This document shows, piece after piece, positions 27,270-37,275 of a stretch of DNA of 64,000 bases. Position 1 is the first letter of the stretch, and each line of letters begins with the position of its first letter. This DNA comes from Methyloligella sp. GL2 (lineage in GTDB: Bacteria; Pseudomonadota; Alphaproteobacteria; Rhizobiales; Methyloligellaceae), in assembly GCF_013341275.1 (NCBI RefSeq), contig NZ_CP054476.1:186001-250000 (forward strand), given 5' to 3'. The position numbers were made by a program, and so were the translations under genes. Below the pieces are notes generated by a model that ran no database searches, was not told where the DNA came from, and was given only the letters and a program-made list of their open reading frames with translations.

Positions 27270-28832
27270 ATGTTCGCGCGGGTCACGACAGTCGCATTCG
27301 AGGGGATCGAGGCGCGGAGCGTCGACGTCCAGGTGCAGATCGGGCCGGGCATGCCGGCCTTCTCCATCGTCGGCCTGCCTGACAAGGCGGTGGCCGAGAG
27401 CCGCGACCGGGTGCGCGGGGCGCTGAACGCCATCGGCCTGGCGCTGCCGCCGAAACGCGTCACCATCAATCTGGCGCCGGCCGACCTGCCGAAAGAAGGC
27501 AGCCATTACGATCTTCCCATCGCGCTCGGGCTGATGGCGGCGGTGGGAGCTGTCGCCCCCGATGCGATCGAGGGCTATGTCGTCCTCGGCGAGCTTTCGC
27601 TGGACGGCTCAATCGCCCGCGTCGACGGCACGCTGCCGGCGGCGATCGGCGCCAACACGTTGGATAAGGGGCTGATCTGCCCGAAGCCTTGCGGAGCGGA
27701 GGCGGCCTGGGCGGCGGCGGATATGCCGATCCTGGCGCCAGCCAATCTCCTTGCCCTGGTCAATCACTTCAAAGGGCTGCAGAGCCTCTCCCGGCCCGAA
27801 CCGGAGCCCGAGCCGGAACCTGAGGCGATGCCCGATCTGAAAGACGTGAAGGGCCAGGAGAGCGCCAAGCGGGCGCTGGAGGTGGCGGCGGCGGGCGGCC
27901 ATAACCTTCTGATGATCGGGCCGCCGGGCTCCGGCAAGTCCATGCTGGCGCAGCGGTTGCCGTCGATCCTGCCGCCGCTGGAGCCGTCGGAGATGCTGGA
28001 GATCAGCATGATCCGCAGCCTGGCCGGCAATTTGAGCGGCGGGCGGATCGGCCGGGCGCGGCCTTTCCGCTCCCCGCATCATTCGGCCAGCATGGCGGCG
28101 ATGGTCGGCGGCGGCACGCGGGCGCGGCCGGGCGAGGCGGCGCTGGCCCATCACGGCGTTCTGTTCCTCGACGAGCTGCCGGAGTTTCAACCACAGGTTC
28201 TGGACGCGCTGCGCCAGCCGCTGGAGACCGGCGAGACGGTGATCGCGCGGGCCAATCACCGCATTTCTTACCCTTCCCGCATCCAGCTGGTGGCGGCGAT
28301 GAATCCGTGCCGCTGCGGCCGGGCCGGCGAGCCCGGCTATAGCTGCCGCCAGGGCCAGGGGTGCGCCGACCGCTATCAGGCGCGCATCTCCGGCCCCTTG
28401 CTCGACCGTATCGACATCCAGATCGAGGTGCCGGCGGTGAGCGCCGCCGATCTCTCCCTGCCGCCGGCCAGCGAAGGCAGCGCCGAGGTACGCCGCCGGG
28501 TGGTCGCGGCGCGGCAGATCCAGGCGGCCCGGCTGGAGGAGCTCGGGGAGAAAAGAGCTCGCACCAACAGCGAATGCGACGGGTCGCTTCTGGAGGCCAT
28601 CGCCGAACCTGATCCGTCCGGCCTCACCTTGCTGCGCGAGGCGGCGGAGACGCTGGGTCTCAGCGCCCGCGGCTATCACCGCTCTTTGCGGCTGGCCCGT
28701 ACCCTTGCCGATCTCGACGGCGAAAGCCGTATCTCGCGGCTGCATATTGCCGAAGCCTTGAGCTATCGCGGCGAGACCTTGCGGGGAGCGTCCGGGCAAG
28801 GGGCGCGGCTGAACCAGACGGTTGCCGCCTGA
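27270..28832 (+). CDS. YifB/ComM-type Mg-chelatase-like AAA+ ATPase
   Basis: 520 residues: N-terminal ChlI/Lon-like domain (FSIVGLPDKAVAESRDRVRGA), central AAA+ module with GPPGSGKSM (Walker A) and LFLDELPEF (Walker B), a zinc-like Cys cluster (PCRCGRAGEPGYSC), and a C-terminal Mg_chelatase_C domain (LGLSARGYHRSLRLART). ComM in Vibrio is a hexameric helicase that widens branch migration in natural transformation; the role in this organism is not known. A glutamate/proline repeat (PEPEPEPEP) links the domains. Confidence 0.94.
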   Translation: MFARVTTVAFEGIEARSVDVQVQIGPGMPAFSIVGLPDKAVAESRDRVRGALNAIGLALPPKRVTINLAPADLPKEGSHYDLPIALGLMAAVGAVAPDAIEGYVVLGELSLDGSIARVDGTLPAAIGANTLDKGLICPKPCGAEAAWAAADMPILAPANLLALVNHFKGLQSLSRPEPEPEPEPEAMPDLKDVKGQESAKRALEVAAAGGHNLLMIGPPGSGKSMLAQRLPSILPPLEPSEMLEISMIRSLAGNLSGGRIGRARPFRSPHHSASMAAMVGGGTRARPGEAALAHHGVLFLDELPEFQPQVLDALRQPLETGETVIARANHRISYPSRIQLVAAMNPCRCGRAGEPGYSCRQGQGCADRYQARISGPLLDRIDIQIEVPAVSAADLSLPPASEGSAEVRRRVVAARQIQAARLEELGEKRARTNSECDGSLLEAIAEPDPSGLTLLREAAETLGLSARGYHRSLRLARTLADLDGESRISRLHIAEALSYRGETLRGASGQGARLNQTVAA

Positions 28833-28973
28833 TCTTGTGTGCAGCCTCGATCGGCGGGCTGGCGTCCCGGCGATAAGACGCTAGTATCCCCCTCTTGTGA
28901 CGAGCAAATTCAGCCGGCTCTGCGCCGCCGGCTGGGCCACCAGTGTAGAGTAACGGGGGACGTGTCGGAGGGA

Positions 28974-30074
28974 ATGCGCGGGCCGAATGCTATCGATTTT
29001 TGGCGCGGTTACGCCCTTCTTTGCATCTTCGTCGACCATATTCCCGGCAATCCGCTCGAACACATCACGCTTCGGAATTTCGCAATTGCCGATGCGGCGG
29101 AGCTGTTCGTGTTCCTGGCCGGATGGTCGATCTCGCTTGCGACGGGGGGCCCGGAAAAGCCGAATAGCTGGGACCGGGTGATCCTTCGCACCCTATTGCG
29201 CACCATCGAGGTCTATCGCGCCCAGCTCACCATCACCTTGATCGCCCTCGGCATCCTGGCCGGCGCCGCGATCTGGCTGGAAAACGACCTGTTTCTGGAG
29301 TGGCACAATGCCGAGCCGGTGTTCACCGCGCCGGTCTGGACCACGCCGGCGCTGGTGCTGATGACCCACCAGCTGGGCTATTTCAACATTCTGCCGCTCT
29401 ATGTGGTGCTGCTGATCTTTGCCGGGCCGCTGGTGCTGCTGGGGCGGCGCTCCTTGATCCTGATGCTGGCGGTTTCGTTTGCGGTTTATGCGGTGGCTCT
29501 GGTCTTCAAGATCAACCTCCCCTCCTGGCCTTATGCCGGGGTGTGGTTCCTCAACCCCTTCACCTGGCAATTCCTGTTCTGCCTCGGCTTCGCCTTCGCC
29601 GAGCTCGCGGCGAAAGGTCACTTGGAGCCGATCCGGCGCAAGCTGTTCTGGCCGGCTATGGCGATTTTCGCCGCCGGCATCGCGATCCGCTTCACCGGCT
29701 ATTATCCGGACCCCTTGCAGGTGCCGAGCCCACGCCTCATTTTCCTATTCGATAAGACGTATCTTTCGCCGGCGCGGCTGATCAGCCTGCTGGCGCTGGT
29801 GATTTGTTTTAGCCATGCCTACCGGCCCATTGCGGAGGCTTTCCCGCGGGTCGTGACGGTGGTTTCCGGGCTCGGTCGAAACTCGCTCGCGGTGTTTTCG
29901 ATTGGCTCTTTGTTAAGTCTGATCGGTCAAATCGTACGATTCCAGGCGGGGGGGCTTGTTATCGTCGACTTGGGCTATTCGGCGGTGGGGATCGCGATTT
30001 TGATCTTTACCGCGTGGTTTGTGGAATGGCGCATACGTTCAAAAAGGCCCTCCTCCCCGCCCTCATCGGCATAG
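28974..30074 (+). CDS. OpgC-type membrane acyltransferase/succinyltransferase
   Basis: About 366 residues from the ATG at 28974, with roughly ten membrane helices. The opening GPNAIDFWRGYALLCIFVDHIPGN, with its conserved His, is that of OpgC proteins, which substitute periplasmic glucans or other glycans with succinyl groups. The frame is open from 28839, and a GTG at 28962 is also possible; the GGAGGG just before 28974 is closer than ideal. The 3' end overlaps the SGNH-like gene by 49 bases, pointing to a functional pair. Confidence 0.88.
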   Translation: MRGPNAIDFWRGYALLCIFVDHIPGNPLEHITLRNFAIADAAELFVFLAGWSISLATGGPEKPNSWDRVILRTLLRTIEVYRAQLTITLIALGILAGAAIWLENDLFLEWHNAEPVFTAPVWTTPALVLMTHQLGYFNILPLYVVLLIFAGPLVLLGRRSLILMLAVSFAVYAVALVFKINLPSWPYAGVWFLNPFTWQFLFCLGFAFAELAAKGHLEPIRRKLFWPAMAIFAAGIAIRFTGYYPDPLQVPSPRLIFLFDKTYLSPARLISLLALVICFSHAYRPIAEAFPRVVTVVSGLGRNSLAVFSIGSLLSLIGQIVRFQAGGLVIVDLGYSAVGIAILIFTAWFVEWRIRSKRPSSPPSSA

Positions 30075-30856
30075 CCGCTGCGGTGTTCGTCTATTATTCG
30101 GCGGACGATCCGCTTATCACCCAGCCGCCCAAGGTTGTTCTTTCAGAAGACCAGCTGTTCCAGTCCACCGGCTGCGTCTCAGACCGCACCGTCAAGCCGA
30201 AGCCGGCGCCGCTGCAAACCATCGCCACCGCGCTCGACGACGATCAGCCGCTGACCATCCTGGTGGTCGGGCCGGCATCCTACGAGGAAGGCCCGTTCGA
30301 GGAGAGCGAGAGCTATCCCGACCTCCTCGCCTCTTATTTGCGCAAGGTGTTCAAGGGGCATGAGATCACCCTTATCTCGCGCAATATCGCCGGCGAGATC
30401 GCCGACGATGCGGATGCCCGCATGCGGCTCGCCGTGGCCGAGACCGAGCCGGACCTGGTGGTCTGGCAGCTCGGCGCCACCGATCTTCTGGCGCGGGTCG
30501 ATGTGAGCGCGTTCGAAGACTCGCTGGCCTCCACGCTGGATTGGCTCGCAAGCCACGATATCGATGCGGTTCTGGTCGATCCGCAATATGTGCCCGAGCT
30601 CGCCGACGATGCCGATTACCGGCAGATGGTGGAGGGCGTGGCGGCGATCGCCGAGACCGCCGATATCCCGCTGGTGAAGCGCAACACCATGATGCGGGTG
30701 CTCGCCGCGCAGGAGCGCCCGCTTGCCCCGATTCCGGCGAAGGCGGCCGATCTCGACAAGCGCTGCATGGCTGAGAAAGTCGCCGAGGCCATCGTCACCG
30801 GTCACCGCATCGCCATGGCCCAGCGCAAGAAGGCGCGCCGGCCCGGCGAGCGCTAA
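30026..30856 (+). CDS. SGNH/GDSL-hydrolase-fold protein, catalytic residues apparently lost
   Basis: 276 residues: N-terminal membrane anchor (ALLPALIGIAAAVFVYY) and a periplasmic SGNH fold. Block I, usually GSSST or GDS, reads GPASYEEG; block III, usually GTND, reads LGATD; the C-terminal Asp-x-x-His region reads AADLDKRCM with no His. So the Ser, Asn and His expected of the family are missing or displaced. The remaining landmarks (VVWQLGATD, VLVDPQYVPE, YRQMVEGVAAIA) keep the family recognisable. It overlaps opgC, so it may serve as a non-catalytic partner in glycan modification. Confidence 0.82.
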   Translation: MAHTFKKALLPALIGIAAAVFVYYSADDPLITQPPKVVLSEDQLFQSTGCVSDRTVKPKPAPLQTIATALDDDQPLTILVVGPASYEEGPFEESESYPDLLASYLRKVFKGHEITLISRNIAGEIADDADARMRLAVAETEPDLVVWQLGATDLLARVDVSAFEDSLASTLDWLASHDIDAVLVDPQYVPELADDADYRQMVEGVAAIAETADIPLVKRNTMMRVLAAQERPLAPIPAKAADLDKRCMAEKVAEAIVTGHRIAMAQRKKARRPGER

Positions 30857-30943
30857 AGCCTTTTTCAAGTTTTTTCTGGTTGTTTCTCAGTCTTTTCCGC
30901 CCGGCGTGCGTTTGCGCCTCTAGGGGTTGGAGGCGTCACGTCT

Positions 30944-33319
30944 ATGCGCGAGGAGCAGGAATTGGCCGAAGCCGCCGAGACCAAGCCGAACCCCATCGAA
31001 ACATCCGCGCCGGGGTCCGACGGCTCCGCCCGGCGCCGCATCTTTTCCCGCCAGAGCCTTTTCCAGCTGCTTCCGGGCGCGGCGCTGCTGATCGTCGCCG
31101 CAGGCGCCATCGCCGGCGGTACGCTGGGGGTCCTGTTCTTCTTCGTCACCCTGCTTGGCATGGGGATCGGCGCGGCGCTCCTCATCGTGCTGCAGCGGCG
31201 CGGCCTGGTGCAGGGCGGCGCCAGCGACAGCCCCCATCGTCTCGATGCCGATCTGGAAGTGCTGCACGATCTGCAATGGGAGATGCGCGAGCGCGATTCC
31301 CGCTACCGCGACCTGCTCGACCATCAGGGCGAGGTGATCTTGCGCCGCGATGTCGCCGGACGGCTCACCTTCGTGAACGATGCCTATTGCCGGACCTTCG
31401 GGGTGAGCGCCGATCGAGCCCTCGGCCATCCCTTCAGCCTGCCGCTTGCCGCCGACGGCAGGCAGGCGATGCGCGCTTTGGCGCCGGACGAGACCGCCGC
31501 GCCGCGCCGCAACACCATCGAGCTGAAGACCGCCAAGGGGCCGCGCTGGTTCATCTGGGAGGATTTCCCGATCCTGACGGCCGACGGCACGCTGGAGGAA
31601 ATCCAGAGCGTCGGCCGCGATATCACCGAGCAGCGCGAGGCCGAGCGGGCGCTGGCGCAAGCGCGCGACCAGGCCGAAAGCGCCAATAAGGCGAAGTCGC
31701 AATTCCTCGCCTCGATGAGCCACGAGATCCGCACACCGATGAACGGCATTCTCGGCATGACCGGGCTTTTGCTCGATACCGAGCTTTCGCCGGAGCAGAA
31801 CACTTATGCCCGCGCCATCGGCACCTCGGCCAAGACGTTGCTGGCGCTGATCGACGAGGTGCTGGATTTCTCCAAGATCGAGGCGGGACGGGTGGAACTG
31901 CATTTCGCGCCGTTCGATCTCGGCGAGGCGGCGCAAGGGGTGATCGAGCTGCTCGGCCCGCGCGCCCTCGACAAGGGGCTGGAGATCGGCTGGCTGGCCG
32001 AGCCGTCGCTGCCGCGGACGGTGATCGGCGATGAGATGCGCATCCGCCAGATCCTGATGAATCTGGTGGGCAACGCCATCAAGTTCACCGAGCGGGGCGG
32101 CGTCGCCCTCAAGCTCGGGCTGACGCCGGGGGTGGAGACCGACCCGAGCGAGGGCGATGCCTATTCGCTGCGCTTTTCGGTGCAAGATACCGGGCCGGGC
32201 GTCGCCTCGGAGACCATCCAGCGGCTGTTCCTGGAGTTCGAGCAGGGCGATTCCGGCCCCAGCCGACGCTATGGCGGTACCGGGCTCGGACTCGCCATCT
32301 CCCGCCGCCTGGTGGAGGCGATGGGCGGAGAGATCACCGTGGAGAGCAAGCCGGGCCACGGGGCGAGCTTCATCGTCGACCTGCCGCTCGCCGCCCCGCC
32401 GAAGACGCGGCTGATCGAGGCCGACTGGCCAAAGCCGAAGCCGGGCGAAAAAATCCTAATTGCCGCAAAAGCCTCGGTCGAGGCGGCGCTGGTGGAAGAG
32501 CTGCTGCGGGCGCTGGGCGCGGAAACGTGCCGTGCCGCGCCGGCGACCGTCGACCATCTCCTCGCCGAGGCGGCGGAACGCGGCGCGCCCTATAGCGCGC
32601 TTCTCACCGACCGGGCGGCGCTCGCGGCCATGCCGGAGAGCTTCGGCCGCGCGCTTGCCGCCGGCACCTACCGCAACTTGCGGGCCGTCGCAATCATCGA
32701 CCCTTCGGCGCGGAGCGAAATCCCCAAGCTGCGGGCGCAGGGCTTCGGCGGCTATCTGGTGCGCCCGATCCGACCGCGCTCGCTGCTGGTCCAACTTTTC
32801 GGCGAACCCAATGCCGACGACGTCCGGCCGCTCAATCCGCCGGCCGACGCGCCGGTCTTCTTCGGCGCGGCGCGCGGGGCCCCCTACTCGGTGCTGCTGG
32901 CGGAGGATAACGACATCAACGCGCTGCTCGCCCGCACGGTGCTGGAGAAATCCGGGGCCCATGTGGTGCGCGCGGTCAACGGCGCCGAGGCCATCGAAAA
33001 AGCCAAGCACGCGCTGGACCGGCCGGAGGGCGGGTTCGACCTCATCCTGATGGATATTCACATGCCGGATATGGATGGGGTTGAGGCGGCCGGTCATATC
33101 CGCGATCTCTATCCGGACGGCGCCCGGCCAGGGCTGACGCGCCCGCCGATCGCCGCGCTCACCGCCAATGCCTTCGCCGAGGACCGCAAGGCGTATCTCG
33201 CCGCCGGGCTCGACGACTACCTCGCCAAACCGTTCGACAAGGCCGATCTCGTATCGCTGCTGGGGCGCTGGCAGTGCCATTCGGCGCGGCCCGGCAGAGG
33301 CGCCGAACAGGCAGGCTGA
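30944..33319 (+). CDS. Hybrid sensor histidine kinase with pseudo-receiver and receiver
   Basis: 791 residues. Order: two membrane helices (about 42-85), PAS domain (about 118-235), HisKA with phospho-acceptor H260 in [12 protein letters not shown], HATPase_c ([26 protein letters not shown]), a degenerate receiver (about 505-630) in which the acidic pair is gone and the Lys-Pro site is RP, and a true receiver with D704 ([13 protein letters not shown]). It should autophosphorylate and pass phosphate to D704, then to an unlinked phosphotransferase. Signal unknown. It stands alone, with no regulator next to it. Confidence 0.94.
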   Translation: MREEQELAEAAETKPNPIETSAPGSDGSARRRIFSRQSLFQLLPGAALLIVAAGAIAGGTLGVLFFFVTLLGMGIGAALLIVLQRRGLVQGGASDSPHRLDADLEVLHDLQWEMRERDSRYRDLLDHQGEVILRRDVAGRLTFVNDAYCRTFGVSADRALGHPFSLPLAADGRQAMRALAPDETAAPRRNTIELKTAKGPRWFIWEDFPILTADGTLEEIQSVGRDITEQREAERALAQARDQAESANKAKSQFLASMSHEIRTPMNGILGMTGLLLDTELSPEQNTYARAIGTSAKTLLALIDEVLDFSKIEAGRVELHFAPFDLGEAAQGVIELLGPRALDKGLEIGWLAEPSLPRTVIGDEMRIRQILMNLVGNAIKFTERGGVALKLGLTPGVETDPSEGDAYSLRFSVQDTGPGVASETIQRLFLEFEQGDSGPSRRYGGTGLGLAISRRLVEAMGGEITVESKPGHGASFIVDLPLAAPPKTRLIEADWPKPKPGEKILIAAKASVEAALVEELLRALGAETCRAAPATVDHLLAEAAERGAPYSALLTDRAALAAMPESFGRALAAGTYRNLRAVAIIDPSARSEIPKLRAQGFGGYLVRPIRPRSLLVQLFGEPNADDVRPLNPPADAPVFFGAARGAPYSVLLAEDNDINALLARTVLEKSGAHVVRAVNGAEAIEKAKHALDRPEGGFDLILMDIHMPDMDGVEAAGHIRDLYPDGARPGLTRPPIAALTANAFAEDRKAYLAAGLDDYLAKPFDKADLVSLLGRWQCHSARPGRGAEQAG

Positions 33320-33587
33320 GGCCGGCGCAGCACCGGTTTTCCATATTTTCCAGGCCGTTCAGGGGACTTGCCCCGCAAAATTGCCTCCACAGCGGTTTCG
33401 AAAGTTGTCATACAGCCTTCGAAGAGGATTGCTATCGGAGCCTGAATGTGGCCGAATCATAGCTCCTCAGGCCTAGTTGCCTCGTTCGCCTGAGTGGCCG
33501 CGATTCCGGCCCATCGGATTGGTCCCGGCGGCCCGTGCGGCCGTCAGTTTGGGTTCTCGCGGCGCAGAGAAATTGCGCGGAGGCATG

Positions 33588-34526
33588 ATGTTTCCAGGAC
33601 TGACTTTTCGGCCGGCCTATAGCGGCGGCCTGGCATTCGATGCCCGCCGGCTGTTTACTCCACCCGCCTTCATCTTGCGCGAGCCGCCCAAGACCTATGG
33701 GCGAATCGGCTCGCTGGAGGTGCGGCTGGGCCGGAAGAAGAGCGATATCCGGCGCGCCCAGCGCTTGCGCTACAAGGTTTTCTACGAGGAGATGTCGGCC
33801 ACGCCCAACGCGCTGACCATGCTATCGCGGCGGGATGAGGATCCGTACGATCCGATCTTCGATCATCTTCTGGTGCTGGATCATCAAAACGCCGAGGCCA
33901 GCCGCGGCTGGCGGCGCCCGCAAGTGGTGGGCACCTACCGGGTGCTGCGCCAGGAAGTGGCGGACCGGCATGACGGGTTCTACACCCAGCGCGAATACGA
34001 CGTGGCGCCACTGATCGAAGCGCGGCCCGACCATTCCTTCATGGAGCTCGGCCGGTCCTGCGTGCTGAAGCCCTATCGCAGCCGCCGCACGGTGGAGCTT
34101 CTGTGGCAGGGCATCTGGTCTTATGTGCGCGAGCACCGTGTGGATGTGATGCTGGGCTGCGCCAGCTTCGAAGGCATCGACCCGAAAGCCCACGCCACGG
34201 CTTTAAGCTTTCTTCACCATAACGCCCTGGCGCCGGAGGAATGGCGCGTCAGGGCGCATGACGATCAGCATGTCGACATGAACATGATGCCGGCCGATCA
34301 GGTGGATTTGCGTGCTGCGATGAAGGCGCTGCCGCCGCTGATCAAGGGCTATCTCCGGCTCGGCGCCTTCGTCGGCGACGGGGCGGTGATCGACCACCAG
34401 TTCGGCACCACCGATGTGCTGGTGATCTTGCCGGTCGAGGCGATCCGCTCGCGCTATTTCAGCCATTTCGGCGCCCCGGACGGGCTGGATCCGGCCATCA
34501 TGCCGGCGGCGGGCGCGCTGAACTAG
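33588..34526 (+). CDS. OlsB-like L-ornithine N-alpha-acyltransferase (GNAT)
   Basis: 312 residues. The core RLGRKKSDIRRAQRLRYKVFYEEM, then DHLLVLD, VVGTYRVLR and MELGRSCVLKPYR, match OlsB/PlsB-like hemolysin-family acyltransferases that move a 3-hydroxyacyl group from ACP to ornithine, the first step of ornithine-lipid synthesis. Tandem ATGs at 33585 and 33588 follow GGAGG; 33588 has the better spacing. The second step (OlsA) could be done by the PlsC-like protein at 7.4-8.2 kb. Confidence 0.85.
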   Translation: MFPGLTFRPAYSGGLAFDARRLFTPPAFILREPPKTYGRIGSLEVRLGRKKSDIRRAQRLRYKVFYEEMSATPNALTMLSRRDEDPYDPIFDHLLVLDHQNAEASRGWRRPQVVGTYRVLRQEVADRHDGFYTQREYDVAPLIEARPDHSFMELGRSCVLKPYRSRRTVELLWQGIWSYVREHRVDVMLGCASFEGIDPKAHATALSFLHHNALAPEEWRVRAHDDQHVDMNMMPADQVDLRAAMKALPPLIKGYLRLGAFVGDGAVIDHQFGTTDVLVILPVEAIRSRYFSHFGAPDGLDPAIMPAAGALN

Positions 34527-34628
34527 CGCGGCGTTTTCGCTCCGGCGCGCACTAAAACGGCGCTTCAATCGCATGTGATGCGGTTTTGCGGGTTTGACGC
34601 CCCTCAAGCCTGTGCCTAAATTCCAGCC

Positions 34629-35726
34629 ATGCGTTACGACGATATCAGCGGCGCGCTGAGCGCCGCCCAAGGCTCGGATGGAAAGCTAGGCCAGCTCAAC
34701 GAGCGGTCGCGCGCGATTTTCAAGCGGATCGTCGAGACTTATCTGGCCACCGGCGAGCCGGTTGGCTCGCGCAATGTCAGCCGCGCGCTCCCCATCACCC
34801 TCTCCCCCGCCTCGGTGCGCAATGTGATGAGCGACCTCGAGGCGCTGGGGCTGATCTATGCGCCGCATACCTCCGCCGGGCGCCTGCCGACCCAGTCGGG
34901 CTTGCGTCTGTTCGTCGACGGTCTCTTGGAGATCGGCGATATCAGCGAGGAGGAGCGGCGGCAGATCGAAGGGCGCATCTCAAATAGCAGCGGCCATCAG
35001 GCGGTGCAGGACTTCCTCACCGAGGCCGGCGCCATGCTCTCGGGCCTGTCGCGCTGTGCCGGCGTAGTGCTGGTGGACAAGCAGAGCAAGGCGCTGAAGC
35101 AGATCGAGTTCGTCAATCTCGGCGGCGGCCGGGCGCTGGTGGTGCTGGTCGACGAGGACGGCGACGTGGAGAATCGCATCATCGCGGTGCCGGAAGGCCT
35201 CCCCGTCAGCTCGCTGCAGGAAGCGGCCAATTACGTGAATGCGCGCATCGGCGGCGCCACCTTGGCCGAGGCCCGCACCCGCATCGAAAAAGAGATCGAA
35301 GAGAAGCAGGCCCAGCTCGATGCCCTGACCGCCCAGGTGGTGAAGGACGGGCTGGCGACCTGGTCGGGCGAGGAGGCGAGCGAGAAGTCGCTGATCGTCT
35401 GCGGCCGGTCCCATCTCCTGGAAGACGTCCGGGCGATGGAGGATCTGGAGCGGGTGCGCCAGCTGTTCGAGGATCTGGACGCCAAGGAGGATCTGATCCG
35501 CCTGCTCGGCCTCGCCGAGCGCGCCGACGGGGTGCGCATCTTCATCGGCTCGGAGAACCAGCTGTTCTCGATGTCCGGATCGGCGCTGGTGGTCTCGCCG
35601 TTCAAGGATTCGGAGCAAAAGATTGTGGGCGTTCTCGGCGTTATCGGCCCGACCCGCTTGAACTATGGCCGGATCATCCCGATGGTCGACTATACGGCTA
35701 GGCTGCTGGGCAAGCTGGTCCCTTGA
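34629..35726 (+). CDS. hrcA: Heat-inducible transcription repressor HrcA
   Basis: 365 residues: N-terminal winged helix (RSRAIFKRIVETYLATGEPVGSR, ASVRNVMSDLE) and the HrcA effector domain ending LNYGRIIPMVDYTA. HrcA represses groESL through the CIRCE element and is kept active by GroEL. I see no CIRCE element in front of hrcA or dnaK, so its targets (probably groES-groEL) lie elsewhere. grpE follows after 73 bases. Confidence 0.96.
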   Translation: MRYDDISGALSAAQGSDGKLGQLNERSRAIFKRIVETYLATGEPVGSRNVSRALPITLSPASVRNVMSDLEALGLIYAPHTSAGRLPTQSGLRLFVDGLLEIGDISEEERRQIEGRISNSSGHQAVQDFLTEAGAMLSGLSRCAGVVLVDKQSKALKQIEFVNLGGGRALVVLVDEDGDVENRIIAVPEGLPVSSLQEAANYVNARIGGATLAEARTRIEKEIEEKQAQLDALTAQVVKDGLATWSGEEASEKSLIVCGRSHLLEDVRAMEDLERVRQLFEDLDAKEDLIRLLGLAERADGVRIFIGSENQLFSMSGSALVVSPFKDSEQKIVGVLGVIGPTRLNYGRIIPMVDYTARLLGKLVP

Positions 35727-35799
35727 TTTTAAGCCCGCCGCGGTCGATATCCCGCGGTGATTCTCGAAGATTTAATCAGAAGACATTACCGGTGCGGCT

Positions 35800-36465
35800 A
35801 TGAGTGAGAACACGACCGATCCACGCGATCAGCGCGAAGAGGGCGAAGAAGACGCCGGCGCGCAAGACAAGGGCGCGGCACAAGAGACCGAGGCGGCTTC
35901 GCCTGCGGACGATCTGCAGGCCCTGGCCGACGAGAACGCGGAATTGCGCGACCGGCTGTTGCGCGAGATGGCGGAGATGGAGAATGTCCGCCGCCGTGCC
36001 GAGCGCGAGAAGGCCGATACGGCGAAATACGCGATCTCGAATTTCGCCCGCGACGTTTTGACGGTCGGCGACAATATCCGCCGGACCATCGAGCATGTGC
36101 CGGCTGAGGCGGCGGCGAAGGATCCGGCGCTGAAGAGCTTCCTGGAAGGCATCGAGCTGACCGAACGGGAGCTGCTCAACATGCTGGAGCGCCACGGCGT
36201 CACCCGCATCGATCCGCTGGGCGAGCGCTTCGACCCCAATAATCACCAGGCGATGTACGAGGTGCCGAACCCGGAAGTGCCGGAAGGCACGGTGGTCGAC
36301 GTGATGCAGGCCGGCTACGTGATCGGCGACCGCTGCCTGCGGCCGGCGCTGGTCGCGGTGGCCAAGGGCGGCGCCAAGCAATCGGCGGAAGCCGGGCGCG
36401 CCAAGCCGGCGAATGACGACTTCCCCGAAACCATGCAGAATGGCGGCGGCAAGGGGGACAGCTAG
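35800..36465 (+). CDS. grpE: Nucleotide exchange factor GrpE
   Basis: 221 residues: acidic disordered start (about 1-45), long coiled coil (LADENAELRDRLLREMAEMENVRRRAEREK), and beta domain with the family signature FDPNNHQAM and GYVIGDRCLRPALVAV. It releases ADP from DnaK. It is cotranscribed with hrcA; dnaK and dnaJ are 3 kb downstream on the same strand. Confidence 0.97.
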   Translation: MSENTTDPRDQREEGEEDAGAQDKGAAQETEAASPADDLQALADENAELRDRLLREMAEMENVRRRAEREKADTAKYAISNFARDVLTVGDNIRRTIEHVPAEAAAKDPALKSFLEGIELTERELLNMLERHGVTRIDPLGERFDPNNHQAMYEVPNPEVPEGTVVDVMQAGYVIGDRCLRPALVAVAKGGAKQSAEAGRAKPANDDFPETMQNGGGKGDS

Positions 36466-36522
36466 ATCCGCGCCCCTTACGCCAAGGGATGAGGGCAAGA
36501 GCAAGAAGAAGGGGCAGCGAAG

Positions 36523-37107
36523 TTGGGATCGAGCGTGATTGAGCGAGACGCCGCTAAAGAGCGTCAGCGTCTGATGGACATCATCCGCGAACGTTCTTAC
36601 GCCTTCGGGGTCAGCGTCACGCTGGCCTCGGGCAAGGAGAGCAGCACCTATTTCAACATGAAGCCGACGCTGCTGCATCCGGAAGGCGCCTTCCTGGTGG
36701 CGGCGCTGCTGCTCGACGAGATCGCCAAGCTGGATGCCGATTATGTCGGCGGGCTGGAGCTCGGCGCGGTGCCCATCGCCGCGGCGGTGACGGCGCGGAG
36801 CTTCGCTCTCGGCCATCCGATCCCGGCGCTGATCATGCGCAAGAAGGTCAAGGATCACGGCACCAAGCAACGGCTGGAAGGGCTGACCGCGGAGGAAAGC
36901 CTGGACGGCAAGCGCATCGCCGTGGTGGAGGACGTCACCACCAGCGGGCGCTCGGCGCTGATTGCGGTGGAGGCAGTGCGCGAGCTCGGCGGTATCGTCG
37001 ATACGATCGTCACCGTGCTGGACCGCGAAGAGGGGGCGAGCGAGGCCCTCGCCAAACAGGGCATCACCCTGGTCTCGCTGTTCAAGGCCTCGGATTTCAC
37101 GGGGTAG
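36523..37107 (+). CDS. pyrE: Orotate phosphoribosyltransferase
   Basis: 194 residues of the short, bacterial OPRT type. The PRPP loop is VAVVEDVTTSGRS, preceded by LELGAVPIA and by LIMRKKVKDHGTK with active-site lysines. It makes OMP from orotate and PRPP; pyrF for the next step is at 44.3 kb. The first start codon is a TTG at 36523 (AAGGGG upstream); a GTG at 36535 is an alternative. Confidence 0.95.
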   Translation: MGSSVIERDAAKERQRLMDIIRERSYAFGVSVTLASGKESSTYFNMKPTLLHPEGAFLVAALLLDEIAKLDADYVGGLELGAVPIAAAVTARSFALGHPIPALIMRKKVKDHGTKQRLEGLTAEESLDGKRIAVVEDVTTSGRSALIAVEAVRELGGIVDTIVTVLDREEGASEALAKQGITLVSLFKASDFTG

Positions 37108-37147
37108 GCGAGCCGCACTCGCTCCTATCCGTCGTCATGCGGCGGAA

Positions 37148-37275
37148 TCCTCCCCCCTGAAAGGGGGGAGTTAGAGGGGGGTCGTATTTCGGCGTCGGCG
37201 GGTTGGGATTCACGGCGGTTTGGGATTCACGCTGCTGACCCCCACCCCGGCCCTCCCCCTTCTAGGGGGAGGGAG
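37148..37275. repeat. Pair of inverted palindromic intergenic repeats (family A)
   Basis: Two C-run/G-run hairpin elements lie downstream of pyrE: 37148-37183 (CCCCCCTGAAAGGGGGG core) and about 37238-37275 (CCTCCCCCTTCTAGGGGGAGG core). They are roughly reverse complements of each other. The same two element types recur at 44996-45084 in the opposite order. Such hairpins are common between Rhizobiales genes and may act as bidirectional terminators or RNA stabilisers. Confidence 0.8.

Noticed and set aside
28839-28973. Longer start for the OpgC-like protein
   Set aside because: The extra residues are not hydrophobic or conserved, and the family begins near the ATG at 28974.
33400-33420. Pho box upstream of olsB (TTGTCATACAG)
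   Set aside because: Only one half-site (TGTCAT) matches; the second half is absent.
34527-34628. CIRCE operator before hrcA
   Set aside because: I searched for TTAGCACTC-N9-GAGTGCTAA and found no match here or upstream of dnaK.
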